A DNA stretch of 64,000 nucleotides, taken from Datisca glomerata. Lineage: Eukaryota > Streptophyta > Magnoliopsida > Cucurbitales > Datiscaceae. Below the pieces are notes generated by a model. That model searched no databases and had not been told where the DNA came from. It worked only from the letters and a program-made list of their open reading frames with translations. Positions within the stretch are counted from its first letter, which is position 1, and every line of letters begins with the position of its first letter. Position numbers and translations under genes: made by a program. This document shows positions 20,012 to 30,753 of this stretch, one piece after another. The stretch spans positions 186,001-250,000 of the forward strand of contig QANY01009091.1 of assembly GCA_003255025.1 (NCBI GenBank), read 5' to 3'.

Positions 20012-20850
20012 TCAGCCACATTAAGTGGAATATCATGGTACAACTTGTCTTCGGTGGAAATTGGTCTTATAATGAGTTCATAACTTATGGCACTTTCTTT
20101 TGTTCGCTTGATAAAGAAACATAAACTTATTGCACCTTATTTTTTTATTGTTAAACTTATTGGACCTTATTAGTCATGGATAAATTGTTATGCTTGATTA
20201 GGCGTTATTTTTTGCAGACTAGTGGTTCTCTTTATGGTGCCTTGATTGGATCTCTTTTGGCCTTTAATATTGCCGACTTTCTAGATGACTATGTTAGCAT
20301 GTTGACTTGAGCACTTTGTATAGTACTTACAATAGTCATAATTTTGTTTTCTTCTGAAGTTTATGATGACTTAATAATGCAAAGGGAGTAGAAGGGAGTT
20401 GATTGTGTCTGCTTTGTTGTATCATGTTGGAGCTCTCATAACAGCAATAGCACCTGGCTTGCCTGTTATGGTGATTGGGCGCCTCATATTTGGCATGGGA
20501 ATTGGACTGGTAAATTTGATCATTAATTATAATTATATATTTAATTACAAGGATCTATAAGTATTGGATTAAGATGCTTGGTATATAAAGTCTAAATATT
20601 CACCTACTTATGTGTGGGAAACGGCCCAAGATTAATTTGGTTAGTTCGAAAATATGTCTATAAAGGAATTCTCTTACTGATTCAAAACATATGATTCTTT
20701 TAGTTTGAGTTTTTGACATTAGTCATTTTGAATATTTCCCCAAAAGCGCATGCCGCTCCAACAGTCCAATGTATATTGCTGAGACATCCCCAAGTCAGAT
20801 ACGCGGTCAATTGATTTCCCTCAAAGAGTTTTTTATAGTTCTTAGGATGG
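20012..20850 (+). pseudogene. Truncated sugar-transporter pseudogene (D-xylose-proton symporter-like / vacuolar glucose transporter family)
   Basis: Four exon-like blocks follow the order of a plant MFS sugar transporter: SATLSGISWYNLSSVEIGLI (20012-20071, after TTGCAG), TSGSLYGALIGSLLAFNIAD (20218-20285), RRELIVSALLYHVGALITAI with PGLPVMVIGRLIFGMGIGL (20388-20509, followed by GTAAAT) and IAETSPSQIRGQLISLKEFF (about 20785-20850). These match transmembrane helices 2-4 of the XYLL2-like family. The first membrane helix, the remainder after helix 4, and the frame between blocks are missing: ADFL runs into a stop, and the last block is frameshifted after HAAP. It is a pseudogene fragment with retained introns. 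Confidence 0.85.
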
Positions 20851-20879
20851 TTGTAATTGCTTCAACCTTCGCTTTCTCC

Positions 20880-21472
20880 TTATTTATTAGGTGATATTTA
20901 TTAGGTGAAAGCATGTGGGTTTTGTTTGTCAATTTTGTGGTTCTAAATTTTAGTTGGATGACGTTTAGTTCCTTCAATCCCAGGATTTCAAAAGATCTTC
21001 ATTGTCTCGTCCACGACCTCATCCTCTCCCACCTCCTCTTGTGTGCACCAAGAAGACAACCAATTCCGAAGCTTTCTCAATTCACAAACATCTCTTAGTA
21101 CACTATGGATTCCTTCGCCCTAGAAGGATTTTCTGATTTTTGAAGAAAATCCTTCGGGAGTGGAGTACACGGTCTCTTCTCGAATTTATCCCATTGCCCC
21201 GAGAGAAATGAGATGAATTTATCCCATTGCCCCGAGAGAAATGAGATGTGAATTTATCCCATTGAATCATGTGCTTGACTTTCATCTGATTTTTAGACTT
21301 TTGAAAAGAGTGACTATAGGGTGCATTGTGAAAAAAAATTAAAGTTTCGAGTGTTCGAAAATTTTGAAGGTCAGAGCGCCAATTAAGATTTTTATCAAAT
21401 TTCTTAGAACATATTTCCTAACTATAGCTTGTTCACCACGTCTTTAATGGTGGACGATCAGAAATAGCTGCA
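20880..21472. other. Non-coding stretch with hairpin and 33-base tandem repeat
   Basis: A Pro/Ser-rich frame at 20985-21100 (RPRPHPLPPPLVCTKK) looks coding-like but is unidentified. A perfect 12-base hairpin stem lies at 21123-21134/21144-21155. A 33-base unit beginning GAATTTATCCCATTGCCCCG is repeated at 21182-21214 and 21215-21247 with a partial third copy to about 21268. This region is downstream of the APC10 stop codon (- strand gene). Confidence 0.6.
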
Positions 21473-21639
21473 TTTTCCTCCCTAATTCTACACCAGGACC
21501 ATGGGTTGCATCTCGTCTTTCTTGCTGACTTTTCTGATCTTAGAGTAGCATAGGTTTTTTTCCTCTCTAACTCTACACCAGAACGAACGGTTGCATTCAT
21601 CTTTCTTGCTAACTTATCTCATCTTACAGTAGCATAGGT
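21473..21639. repeat. Tandem duplication of about 83 bases spanning the APC10 3' end
   Basis: Copy 1 (21473-21554) and copy 2 (21557-21639) share CTACACCAG, GGTTGCAT, CTTTCTTGCT and GTAGCATAGG with about 80 percent identity. Copy 2 contains the terminal APC10 codons and stop; copy 1 lies 3' of the stop on the gene strand and has lost the stop codon by substitution (TGA to TCA). Confidence 0.8.
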
Positions 21640-23442
21640 AATGAACTCCATAGAAGTGAATTGAAATGGTTGATGAGGAATGGGGTTCCTGTAGCGTAAA
21701 TGAAAAATACATCTTGGTCAAATTAGGATATTAGTAATCTGATTCGAATGGGAAAGATTGAGAAAACACACAATCGAGGCCCGTAAACTTTAATCTGGCG
21801 CACATGGGTATCCCTTCCATTAAGGTGATTGGATAACACAGCAATTTGCAACATAAAAGTGTTAACAAAAGTTTCCCTGCGAAATTGTTATGTAATTGTT
21901 CAGAAATCTGTACAAGACTAGTTAAGATAAATTAACATACAAAATCCACACACGGTTGCAGTCGATATGCTTCAATAGTTAGACGTTACATATAACCAAC
22001 TTGAAAGTGCAGTTCAAGCAATCTTATAAATGCATACTGGACAACTGAAAACAGAAACCTGTCTTCTGTCCTGGGTTAATTTATTATTGAATCTTGCTCA
22101 ATAGAAAATTATGAGCATCTTTTTCAAATAGAGCGTACTTAAGAGTATAAACACTAATATTATGTCTGGGCAATTCATAAAATTTTCTTTTTTGGGTTCT
22201 GTTCAAGTTACATTTTCTATTATGTCTTTTTGTAGAAATGAACCTAGGATGTAATTTTTATCTGATGTTATACCATGATCTAGCTAACTCCAACGACTAG
22301 CTACCATCTTTATAACTTTGAATAATGACAGTCCGACTAGTGTATGGTATTTCTTTCTTCACTTCTAGTATTTCAACAGGATAGCCAAAATGCCAATGGA
22401 TTTTCATATTGATAAAGATTATACCAAAGTGATTACAATTACAACAAGCTCTTGCAATCCTTAGTGCATTTGGTAAAAAATGAGGCAGAGATAAAGCAGG
22501 GAAGCTTGAACCATTACTTTAATAGGAGATCAAATATCCTGAAATCAACATACCGAATAAAAAACGGGAGAGAAGCATCATGCTAACCTGGGATCACTTC
22601 CAGACAATGATAAATAAACCCAACCAGTTGGCTTAACAAGTTCTGCAGTCTTTATTTCCTATATGTATTCACAAGTGCATAAGCAAATCATAAATTTGCA
22701 CTAGGCTTGGGCAAAACTGTATTTTCTCAACTTAACGTGTAAGACTGAATAATCAGAAATCACCTTCAAGTTGTGGAAGCCATCCCCAGCACGGATAGAT
22801 ATCTTACTAGGTGTATAGCTCTCATCAAGCTTGAAATCAACATAGAGAACAATCATCTGAATATTTATACAATTTCCCATTAAAATAAAACCCTCAAGAG
22901 TTAAAGCTCAAACGTAGCTTCGAGACAGAAGGGCTAATTTGTATTGTAATTTTAAGGAGAATGAAGGAAATTTAAAAATTAAGAATGGCGGGTTTATCTT
23001 GATATGATTTAACTTGCCCTAGCTTGGTCAGAGCTTTGTTTTACTTTACTCCTTTTATACACATACTGATGTATCTATTAAAAAAAAACAATGCAAGTCC
23101 AGCTGAGAAAGAAGCAGGCATACTTGCAACTTTACTTTCTTCTGGAATTGAATGTTCACCAAATGAGGTTGCGCCCCGTCGGATCTGAGATAAACTGAAA
23201 TCATTTGGCTTTACACAATAACACCCAAGAACAAACACACACAGACAGAAATAAATAACTGACTGCCAATAAGTTTCAAGGTTGTCGTCACGGAGAGCGA
23301 AGACACCATTGCCAGGTTTGCACGAGCTAACACTCCAGGCCGCCTTCTTGCCCATTTCTTTAAGGTCATCGTCTATCTTTAGAGTCTGATTTTCTCCCGT
23401 AAGCTTCATATCTTCTTCTCCCTCTGATGATTTCGTCGCCAT
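21619..23442 (-). CDS. APC10: Anaphase-promoting complex subunit 10 (APC10/DOC1), complete, six exons
   Basis: APC10 is the DOC-domain subunit of the APC/C ubiquitin ligase; it helps CDC20/CDH1 co-activators hold D-box substrates in the nucleus and cytoplasm of dividing cells. Exons on the complement: 23264-23442, 23124-23184, 22764-22856, 22588-22658, 21772-21876, 21619-21688; all introns are GT-AG, phases fit, total 579 bases or 192 residues, the usual plant length. The start [17 protein letters not shown] is followed by the DOC domain: [82 protein letters not shown] and [20 protein letters not shown]. The C-terminus reads EFITYATVR; the family normally ends Ile-Arg, which docks on APC3/CDC27, so Val-Arg is a conservative variant. 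I judge the gene functional. Confidence 0.96.
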
Positions 23443-25655
23443 AGGCTCACACTCCTCAAATGTTGCGTATCAAACCCCTAATTCACTCTTCAAACTTTGA
23501 GAGTACCTGCTCAAGCAATTAAATTTAGACATCAAAACCCCCTAAAAGTACCAAAACCATTGCGCTTTACACATTAGAATATTTTATCAATTTCACAATC
23601 ATAGAAGACCAATAAAAAAAATTCAAGTGATTCTAATCTTAATGAGACCATGTTATTGGCAAGAATTCCGGAACCTAGTTTAAGTAGGTGTGATAAATAT
23701 TCAAAGCTTAGTCTTTGCTCGCATTTAGATATCGAAAAATCTGTAAACTCATTTCTTGGTAAAAATCTTGTACCGATTTAATTCAAAGTTTATTACTTCA
23801 AGAATCGCCATTTACCATTTATAATATCTGTTTCACACTCGAACTGTGTGGACTCTTGCAAGAATATCACATTTGGTATAAACAACCCAAAATCAATTAA
23901 TTTTATAACAACAATTTAGAACTTGATTCTTCAATAATATCAAATAAAACCAAGAAAGTCTTATTTAACCAAAGATTCCCTTTTTCGCTCTTTTGCTCTG
24001 TAAATACAAGGTGGTATTCGTTAATACATAAATTAATTCTCTAAACTCCCATACTCTCTAAGTGATCCAAGATTGAATGATTGAAATTCATCTACAAAAA
24101 GGAAATTACTCAATTAGATGACAAACGTTTAGTGTCCTCAATCGAAATCAAAATAAAACGTCAAAGAAAATTCAGACTTCACAATATATATATTCTAAAA
24201 CCTCAAAATACATGTATACCCAAAAGCACGCAAAAGGACTTCCTGGTGAGCGCTCTCGAATTTCCAAAATTCTTTTCTTTATATAACATTTTGAGAAATA
24301 AAAATCAACGTTTGTTGAGGGGAAAGACCAAGGTTCGGATTTAGCTAAAACCCCTAATTAATACTTCAGGGGTGATTCTCTGAGAGAACACAACTTGAAC
24401 TCCCAATCCCAACTAAAAATAATTCCGATTATTCTTGAACACTCTACTTTGAAGAATTAAAAGGAAACATAGAATAGTGGATTGAGGTTTGACTAACCTT
24501 TAAAAATTTCTTAAATCTGGAATTGTTCAAGAACTCCTCGACACAACTTTTTGTTTTTTTCTCACACGGAGGAGGAACGAGACCACAATCCCACAGAAAT
24601 TATTACTCCATTGCTGCCAGCTATACACGTGCAGAGAAAAATGATTTTAAGTCTTATTTTCCCCTCCAAATGGCGACACAGAGAGGAGAACCATAACTAT
24701 GCACGTTTTCTTTTGAAACCTGGCGGGCGAGAGACTAAGGTTGTTAAATAGAGTGTCAGGGGTGTTCACGGTTCGGCGGCCACCTTTCGAGAATTTTGTT
24801 TTAACGCATTTTCAACCTAAACGAATGCAGAAAATCAGACAAATTCATCAAATCTTAATCGTAAAATCGTTTCTGTATGAGAATCCTAAACGAATTCAAA
24901 ACGAACCGTTTCAGTTCACCAAATCCTATACGAATCAGAAAATTACCAAAATAATATCTCAGAAAATCGTTAATCATTTTTTCTTTTCATCTCTATTCCT
25001 TTTGACTGATGAAATTCTTGAGCTAACATAAACGCACAACTAAAGGGAGGAAGGAGAAAGAGAAGGGAGGAGGAAGGAAGAAGAAAGAGAAGGGAGAAGG
25101 GAGAAGAGAGATAGAAACCCTGAGCCCAAGAAGAAAGAAGAGGAGAGAATTAACTCAGAAGAGGAAGGAGAAACAGAAGCAATTATGGAAGAAGGAGAAA
25201 CAGAAGCAATAATGGAAGAAGGAGACAAGAGAAACAAGAAGAAAGGAGCATATGAAACTTACCTCAGATGTAGAGAGGAGGAACTTCGATTCTTGCTTCT
25301 CTTTCAGTCTTTCTCCTTCCTCTTCGATTTTGGGATGGAGAGGCCAAGCTTATTGATAGAGTAAATGAGCCCTAATCCCCAAATTTCCAGCCTTATATTG
25401 AAGTTAATATGGAAACGGTGCCGTATGCAAAATCCTAGATGAGATATAAGACGGGTATAAAACAATGCAGTTTAGCTTTATAGGTTTCGGATTGATTTGG
25501 TTCCAAGACTCAATTTTTTTAATCAAACCCAACCGAGTAGACTTATAAAATTGATTGAACTAATTATTTTCAGTTCAATTTGATTGTTCGGTCGGTTCGA
25601 TGGTTAGAGATTCTGCCCTAAATCTCTCTTAATAGGCTAATAAAAAGTTGGCTTA
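23443..25655. other. APC10 promoter side and unclassified repeat-like DNA, no gene
   Basis: Upstream of APC10 (23443 onward) I see no second gene in divergent orientation. 23600-24750 is AT-rich with scattered short ORFs that match nothing known. CAGGGGTGTTCACGGTTCGG at 24757 is a typical hAT-MITE left end, but no matching right end follows. 25040-25260 is a strongly purine-rich (GAAGGAGAA) tract. 25455-25620 contains further GGTTCGG/CCGAACC pieces typical of hAT MITE relics. Confidence 0.5.
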
Positions 25656-25659
25656 AGTT

Positions 25660-25775
25660 GTCATTTGACTTTGACAAGTTTGGCGCAGATGGTTAAACTC
25701 TAACACTCATACTTTAAAGATCGTGGGTTCGAATCATATTATCTCAATTCCCTTGGAATTTGTAATGTAATCTTG
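25660..25775 (+). repeat. tRNA-derived SINE-like fragment
   Basis: TGGCGCAGATGG at 25681-25692 resembles a pol III A box (TRGCNNAGNNGG) and GGGTTCGAATC at 25725-25735 matches a B box, with about 35 bases between them. The surrounding sequence does not fold as a cloverleaf tRNA (no acceptor-stem pairing), so a tRNA-derived SINE 5' end is more likely than a tRNA gene. The 3' end is not clear. Confidence 0.5.
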
Positions 25776-25838
25776 GCAAAAAATTATCATTTGACTTCCT
25801 TCACTAATATATGTATGTTTGTATATATATATATGCAG

Positions 25839-26081
25839 TTACGAAAGAGAAATCAAATTTTTTGAAAATCTATGACCAAAATAAATATTGTTCAAAACAA
25901 GATAATTATTTTTAAAATTTAAACGGACTGTGCCCAATGTTTTTGCTGACATGAGCACACCACTACCAACTCTTATTATCACATTGTTATCAGCCAACTC
26001 TTTTGCCGAATCAAGTATCTGCAGAGAATAACATGCATGATTAATGGCTGCTGAATTCCAATATCTAGGATGACAAATCAT
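25839..26081 (-). pseudogene. Isolated Copia protease fragment
   Basis: The complement reads NSAAINHACYSLQILDSAKE, VIIRVGSGVLMSAKTLGTVR and LVLNNIYFGHRFSKNLISLS, the same protease region as in the Copia element at 475-1300, with the active-site motif DSGAT altered to NSAAI. No other Copia domains adjoin it. It is a truncated relic and provides an uninterrupted reference for the hAT insertion site at 508. Confidence 0.85.
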
Positions 26082-26141
26082 ATTTCACTAAATAAGCTTC
26101 AACTACAAGTAAATCATATTTACCACTTTTTTAGCCTGGAA

Positions 26142-26169
26142 AATATATATATATATATATATATATATT
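26142..26169. repeat. (AT)n microsatellite
   Basis: Fourteen uninterrupted AT units. No other feature is visible in 26082-26300. Confidence 0.95.
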
Positions 26170-26304
26170 AAACCAAGATATTACAGACTATAAATACTTA
26201 ACTATTCCTCCAAATATAATTGGAGGTCTTGTAAATATGTACAAAGTGAAAATACTTATTTCAAGTCCATTTATAAATTAAGCATGTAATTATGTCACAT
26301 TAGC

Positions 26305-26717
26305 TTAGGTGTTCAAAACTGAACCGAATTGAATCGAAATGATCAGTTCGATCGATTCTTTATGTATGTTCGGTTCGGTTTGAAAAAATCACTGAACCGA
26401 AGTTTTGTTTCGGTTCAAAATTTGGTGGTTTTTGAACCGAACCGAGCCGAAATTTTAAATTTATATGATTTTATTTATTTTTTATATATAATTTCTTATA
26501 AAACCGAACCAAACCGAACTGAAGTAAAACTTTAATTTTATATTAGGTTTTTCAATAATATCATCAAAAAATCATTTTAAATTAATAATATTGAACCGAA
26601 CCGAACCGAACCAAAACTCACGGTTCGGTTCGGGTTTGGTTTTGTCGTCGAACCAAAATTTCGGTTTTATTCAGTTTTTCACCAAAAACCGGCCGAACCG
26701 AACTGTGAACACCCCTA
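26305..26717. mobile_element. hAT-type MITE with GGTTCGG-rich inverted ends
   Basis: Left end TTAGGTGTTCAAAACTGAAC and right end complement TTAGGGGTGTTCACAGTTCG form terminal inverted repeats; internal GGTTCGGTT / AACCGAACC motifs pair across the element so that the whole unit can fold. Flanking sequence ACATTAGC (26297-26304) and ACATTTAC (26718-26725) is an imperfect 8 bp duplication. CAGGGGTGTTCA-type ends with 8 bp duplications are typical of non-autonomous hAT elements. Short ORFs inside reflect composition only. Confidence 0.8.
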
Positions 26718-27144
26718 ACATTTACCTAACAATTCAATCAAATACTCTAATCTACTCATTAATTATTAGAACAAATATGAGAATGAAAAACAACCAAAAA
26801 TATTAAATCAAATAATAATGATACTTAAATCAAATAATCACAACAATTGGCGATTAAGCACTTAAATAAATGCAAGGTTAGTTGTGGTATTACACATCCA
26901 ATCAAATGTCAAATCATTCTTCAATCATTCTCCATTCTCTCATCTCTCTCTCCCTCTCTCTCTCTCATAAAAACAACAAACCCCTCCATCAATGGCTACC
27001 GCTTCAACTCCATCTTCATTCTATTTGTTTAACTCCTCTATCTTTTTTACTTCATCTGGAAAAAAAAAAATCAATGATGAAAAATGGGCATTTAAGTGAA
27101 AATAAGATATTTTGTTGAAAGACTTTAAAAATATTTCGTTGAGA

Positions 27145-27245
27145 AAAAATGGGTATCACGTAGTCATTCATGTAGTGTATAAGATGACTACAAGATCATC
27201 TTAGAGAGTATACGATGTATTACAAGACTATCGTGGGATTACGCG
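27145..27245. repeat. CTACAC-type array D (weak)
   Basis: Degenerate GTAGTCAT / TACAAGATCATC motifs in a short stretch within the MULE, weaker than the other arrays. Confidence 0.55.
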
Positions 27246-27564
27246 ATTCACATATATGAAAATTCGTGGTTCGATTGTGAAAGCAACAATACCACCTTAT
27301 GCTTTTATCGATGTGTGTGTGAATAACTTAACGTGATTATGTATTCAATGAATTGAGTCATTAATTAAGACTTGTGAATTTTACGAGACAATTCATTATT
27401 ATATCTTTCTTATTCACAGTCAATAAACGAGTTAAGAAAATATTAACAAGAGAGGTAAAATGATAATTTTATATTCCACTCTTGTTACTGATACTCACGA
27501 TGGATATTATGTTAAAATATTATATGGATCATGAAAATAAAAAGGGTTTATTTACACAAATAGA

Positions 27565-27722
27565 AAACGTAGCTATTGTGTGGACTTCGGACCTCGTGTA
27601 GTTATTGTGTGGACTATGCGAGATCAGTGTAGACTAAATGATGACTACACGAGATCAATGTAACCATTGTGTAAACTACAGGATGACTACACGCGGTCCG
27701 TGTAACCATCGTGTAGTCACCT
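27565..27722. repeat. CTACAC/GTGTAG array E
   Basis: Alternating GTGTAG / TGACTACACG motifs, ending with CATCGTGTAGTCAC just upstream of the first Ulp1 coding block. Confidence 0.85.
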
Positions 27723-28814
27723 TTTTCTATTTTGTCTAATATTTTTTTAGTTAACGCCTCCTCAATTACCCTTTCCCGTAGAAGATGAGGCTAATGAGGA
27801 GGAGGAAGCCATTGAAAAAATATAGGAGAAGAAGGTTGTGTCCAAGAACCTCAGTGGACATGAAGATTGGGTGAGGAAATGTCAGATTGGGATTGACCAA
27901 AATATCACTTCAATGGATAAAAAGATTATGTCCGTGCAATCATACATTTCATTTGCAATTTCTCAAATTAAAATTTTGATAGATCATCTGATAACATCGA
28001 GACCAAATGATTACTCATTTTGTCATCGATCTGCCATGATGTTGGCTAGCGATGAGGAGGATAAGGAGATTGAGAAAGAAATGGAAAAAAATGAAGAATG
28101 AGAGAATGATGAAAAAGAATAAGATATGGTAGAGAAGGAAGAAGAAGAGGTGATGGTAGAGAATGAAGAAGAAGATGAGAAGGAACAGAAGAAGAATAAG
28201 AAAAAGAAAAAAAATATGGTAGAGAAGGATGAAGAAGAGGAGATGGTAGAGAATGAAGAGGAAGAAGAGAATGAATGGAAGGAAGAAGAAGAAAAAGAAA
28301 AAGAAGAAAAGGAAGAAGGGAATGAAGGTAATAAAGAGGAGGAATGTGAAAAGAAAGAAGATGAAGAAAAAATAGAAGGGAAAAAGGAAATGGAAGAGAA
28401 AAAAGAAGCAGAAGAAGAAGCAATAGCATAAAAAGAAGAATAAGAAGAAACAAAAAAAGAACAAAAGGTTGCGTCGATAATTTCTACATTGATGGATTCG
28501 GTACGGTCAACGGAGCAGTCCGACGATGGAGAAGAAGAATAACTTGTCCTCCCTTGGTGAACTTGGTAAGAGGAATATAAAAATATATCGGGTCCTAGAG
28601 TCACCTAATTGGAAAACCGAAAAGGCTGAAAAGAAAAAGCAGCGAAGGAAAAAAGATGATGAGAATATCGTTGCCAAAATGGATTTCAAACATTTTCAAG
28701 TATATGGTGATGTATCTTTTAACGATAAAGCTTGTTTTAAAGCATGGTTCACCTCCCCAAGAGCAAAGTAAGTTCTGTAATTTTCTTGTACACTTCTTTT
28801 TGTATAATATTCAT

Positions 28815-28905
28815 GATGTTTACACTGACATCGTGTAGCCATCGTGTAGACTACACAATGAATACATGAGGTACGTGTAACGATCGTGTAGTAAACCAAT
28901 CATGT
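28815..28905. repeat. CTACAC/GTGTAG array F in a Ulp1 intron
   Basis: Short array with ATCGTGTAGACTACACAAT palindrome, located between the coding block ending AWFTSPRAK and the next one, so inside an intron. Confidence 0.85.
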
Positions 28906-29224
28906 ACCTAACTTTGACCTATATTTATGTTGTACAGGAACAAGAAAGTAGACGTTGGATTTTGCACCGTTGACCTTAATTGGTTCAAAAAACTAGTCTT
29001 TTCTCTTTATCAATGGCTTGAGTCAGATGTAAGAAACTATTTATAATCTTTTTTAATGTGGTATTTAAAATAATTATAAATATCTTAACTAATATTTTTT
29101 ACATTACAGCATGTCGTGCATACCTGGAGCTTATGAGAATGGATTTGCAAGAGTACAACCCTCATATAAGAATCAATATTGGTGATTTGTTTCTGCAAGT
29201 AAGTATGATTTATTTTTTAACTTA

Positions 29225-29405
29225 ATGAACTATGCACCGTGTGGTCTTCATGTAGACTACATGAGGCATTTACTGACCTCGTGTAGACTACACGAGGCCT
29301 TTCACTAACCTCGTGTAGACTACACGAGGCATTCGCGGGCCTCGTGTAGACTACACGAGGCTTTCACGCTCCTCGTGTAGATTTTGTGTAGACTTCATGA
29401 CTGTT
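29225..29405. repeat. CCTCGTGTAG palindrome array G in a Ulp1 intron
   Basis: Four tandem units of about 36 bases. Three contain the palindrome CCTCGTGTAG-A-CTACACGAGG with perfect 10-base arms. Here the arm reads CGAGG rather than CGATG, so this array has its own variant, homogenised within the array. Confidence 0.92.
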
Positions 29406-30123
29406 TCTTATTGATGTTGAGGATTAAAATTTTTCCCATGACATTACAGAGGGACCTGTCTGGCTGAATGGCAGAGTTTGAGCGAGATCCCGCAGGCTAG
29501 GATATTGACGTTGATGATCAGCTCTGGTACCTGGTCTTTGGCTTGCAAACAAGTTTTGGAAGGAGCTGGGAATAGTCGGATGAGGTTATCTTTTCCAATG
29601 AATGTGAACTACAGTCATTTGATTGCGGTTAAGCTTGATTTGATCGGTCAGTGTATTCGTACTTATAACTCCATGAACACGTCATATCGACGCTCTTTGT
29701 ACATTGAAATAATGAAACATTTCATGAAGATTGTCCATCGGCCAGCTCAAATGATGAATATTTATGAGAGAATATAAAAGATTCAACCCAAAGATTAGTT
29801 GAAATATGAGATCATTAAGTGTCCGCGACAAGAGAATGGGTAAGTAAAATATACATTTTTTTGAAAGTCCATTTAAAATTTCATACATATTAATAATTTA
29901 TGTTTTTGCATTTCATGTTGGGTAGGTTCGATTGTGGTGTGTTTACCCTTAAGTTTGCCGAAGCCCTCAAATATGGGAAGAACCTCCAAGAAATAACTCA
30001 ATGACAAATGCCGAAATATCAAAGACAAATTGCAATTGAGTTATTTGCCCGTGACAATGTTGTACCGAAATAATATGGGTATATTTTACGATATTTTATT
30101 TTATTAAATTATGAATTATGGAT

Positions 30124-30713
30124 TATAGAAATATACTTGTGTTTGTTATTTAATAATGTCATAAACTTTACACGATAGCTACACGATACCAGTGAAGTTC
30201 TCGTGTAGTCTACCCAATAACTACTCTGGGTCCATGTAACTGTCGTGTAGTCTACACGATACCCGTGAAGTTCTAGTGTAATCTACACGATTACTACATG
30301 AATCCCATGAAGTTCTCGAGTAGTCTACACGACAACTACACGGGGTTCGTGTAGCCATCGTGTAGACTACACGATGGCTACACGACACCGTGAAGTTCTA
30401 GTGTAGTTTACATATTACTATACAATGCCTGCGAAGTTCTAGTGTAGTCTACACAAATACCATGAAGTTATAGTTTACTCTACATGATTACTGCACGATG
30501 CCGGAGAAGTCATTGTGTAGTCTACACGATGACTACACGGATGCCCATGAAGTTATAGTGTAGCCTACACGATGCCCGTGAAGTTCTCGTGTAGGAATCA
30601 TGCAGTTATTAGATATCTCCAATAATTTGGTCTTCTCGTGCAATATACCCTTTGCAGACTTAATATGTCAACCTTATGACATTATTAAATAACAAACACA
30701 AGTATATTCTATA
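30124..30713. repeat. CTACAC/GTGTAG array H enclosed by 38-base inverted repeats
   Basis: The array at 30165-30600 (units of GTGTAGTCTACACGAT with GAAGTTCT spacers) is bracketed by inverted repeats at 30124-30162 and 30676-30713, which begin TATAGAAATATACTTGTGTT and differ by one base or so. The whole 590-base unit can fold on itself. Confidence 0.85.
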
Positions 30714-30753
30714 TTAATATTTAATTTAAGTCTACAAAGGTCATTGTTTATGT

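Larger units (their letters stand above)
27763..30075 (+). pseudogene. MULE-borne Ulp1-like (C48) protease gene, broken
   Basis: Coding blocks in order: a lead with SGHEDWVRKCQIGIDQNI (27850-28010), a very Glu/Lys-rich acidic tract (28040-28430), WKTEKAEKKKQRRKKDDENI to AWFTSPRAK (28530-28770), VGFCTVDLNWFKKLVFSLYQ (28950-29030), LELMRMDLQEYNPHIRINIG (29120-29200), then the protease core: FPMNVNYSHLIAVKLDLIGQ (His), CIRTYNSMNTSYRRSLYIE (Asp position is Asn), CPRQENG and FDCGVFTLKFAEAL (Gln and Cys). Introns between blocks carry the CTACAC arrays. Stops near 28100, 28120, 29468 and 29776 plus a frameshift near 28540 show it is dead. The substrate would have been a ubiquitin-like modifier. Confidence 0.8.

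Noticed and set aside
24757..25620. Complete hAT MITE starting CAGGGGTGTTCACGG
   Set aside because: Only the left end is recognisable; no matching right terminus or 8 bp duplication was found.
25676..25750. Possible tRNA gene
   Set aside because: A and B boxes are present but acceptor and anticodon stems do not pair; a SINE origin fits better.
28015..28604. Long Phe/Leu/Ser-rich open frames on the - strand
   Set aside because: They are shadows of the Glu/Lys-rich GAA-repeat tract of the + strand Ulp1-MULE gene.
30124..30713. microRNA precursor
   Set aside because: The fold is a 590-base repeat array with many internal palindromes rather than one defined stem with a 21-nt duplex; it is better explained as a transposon repeat.
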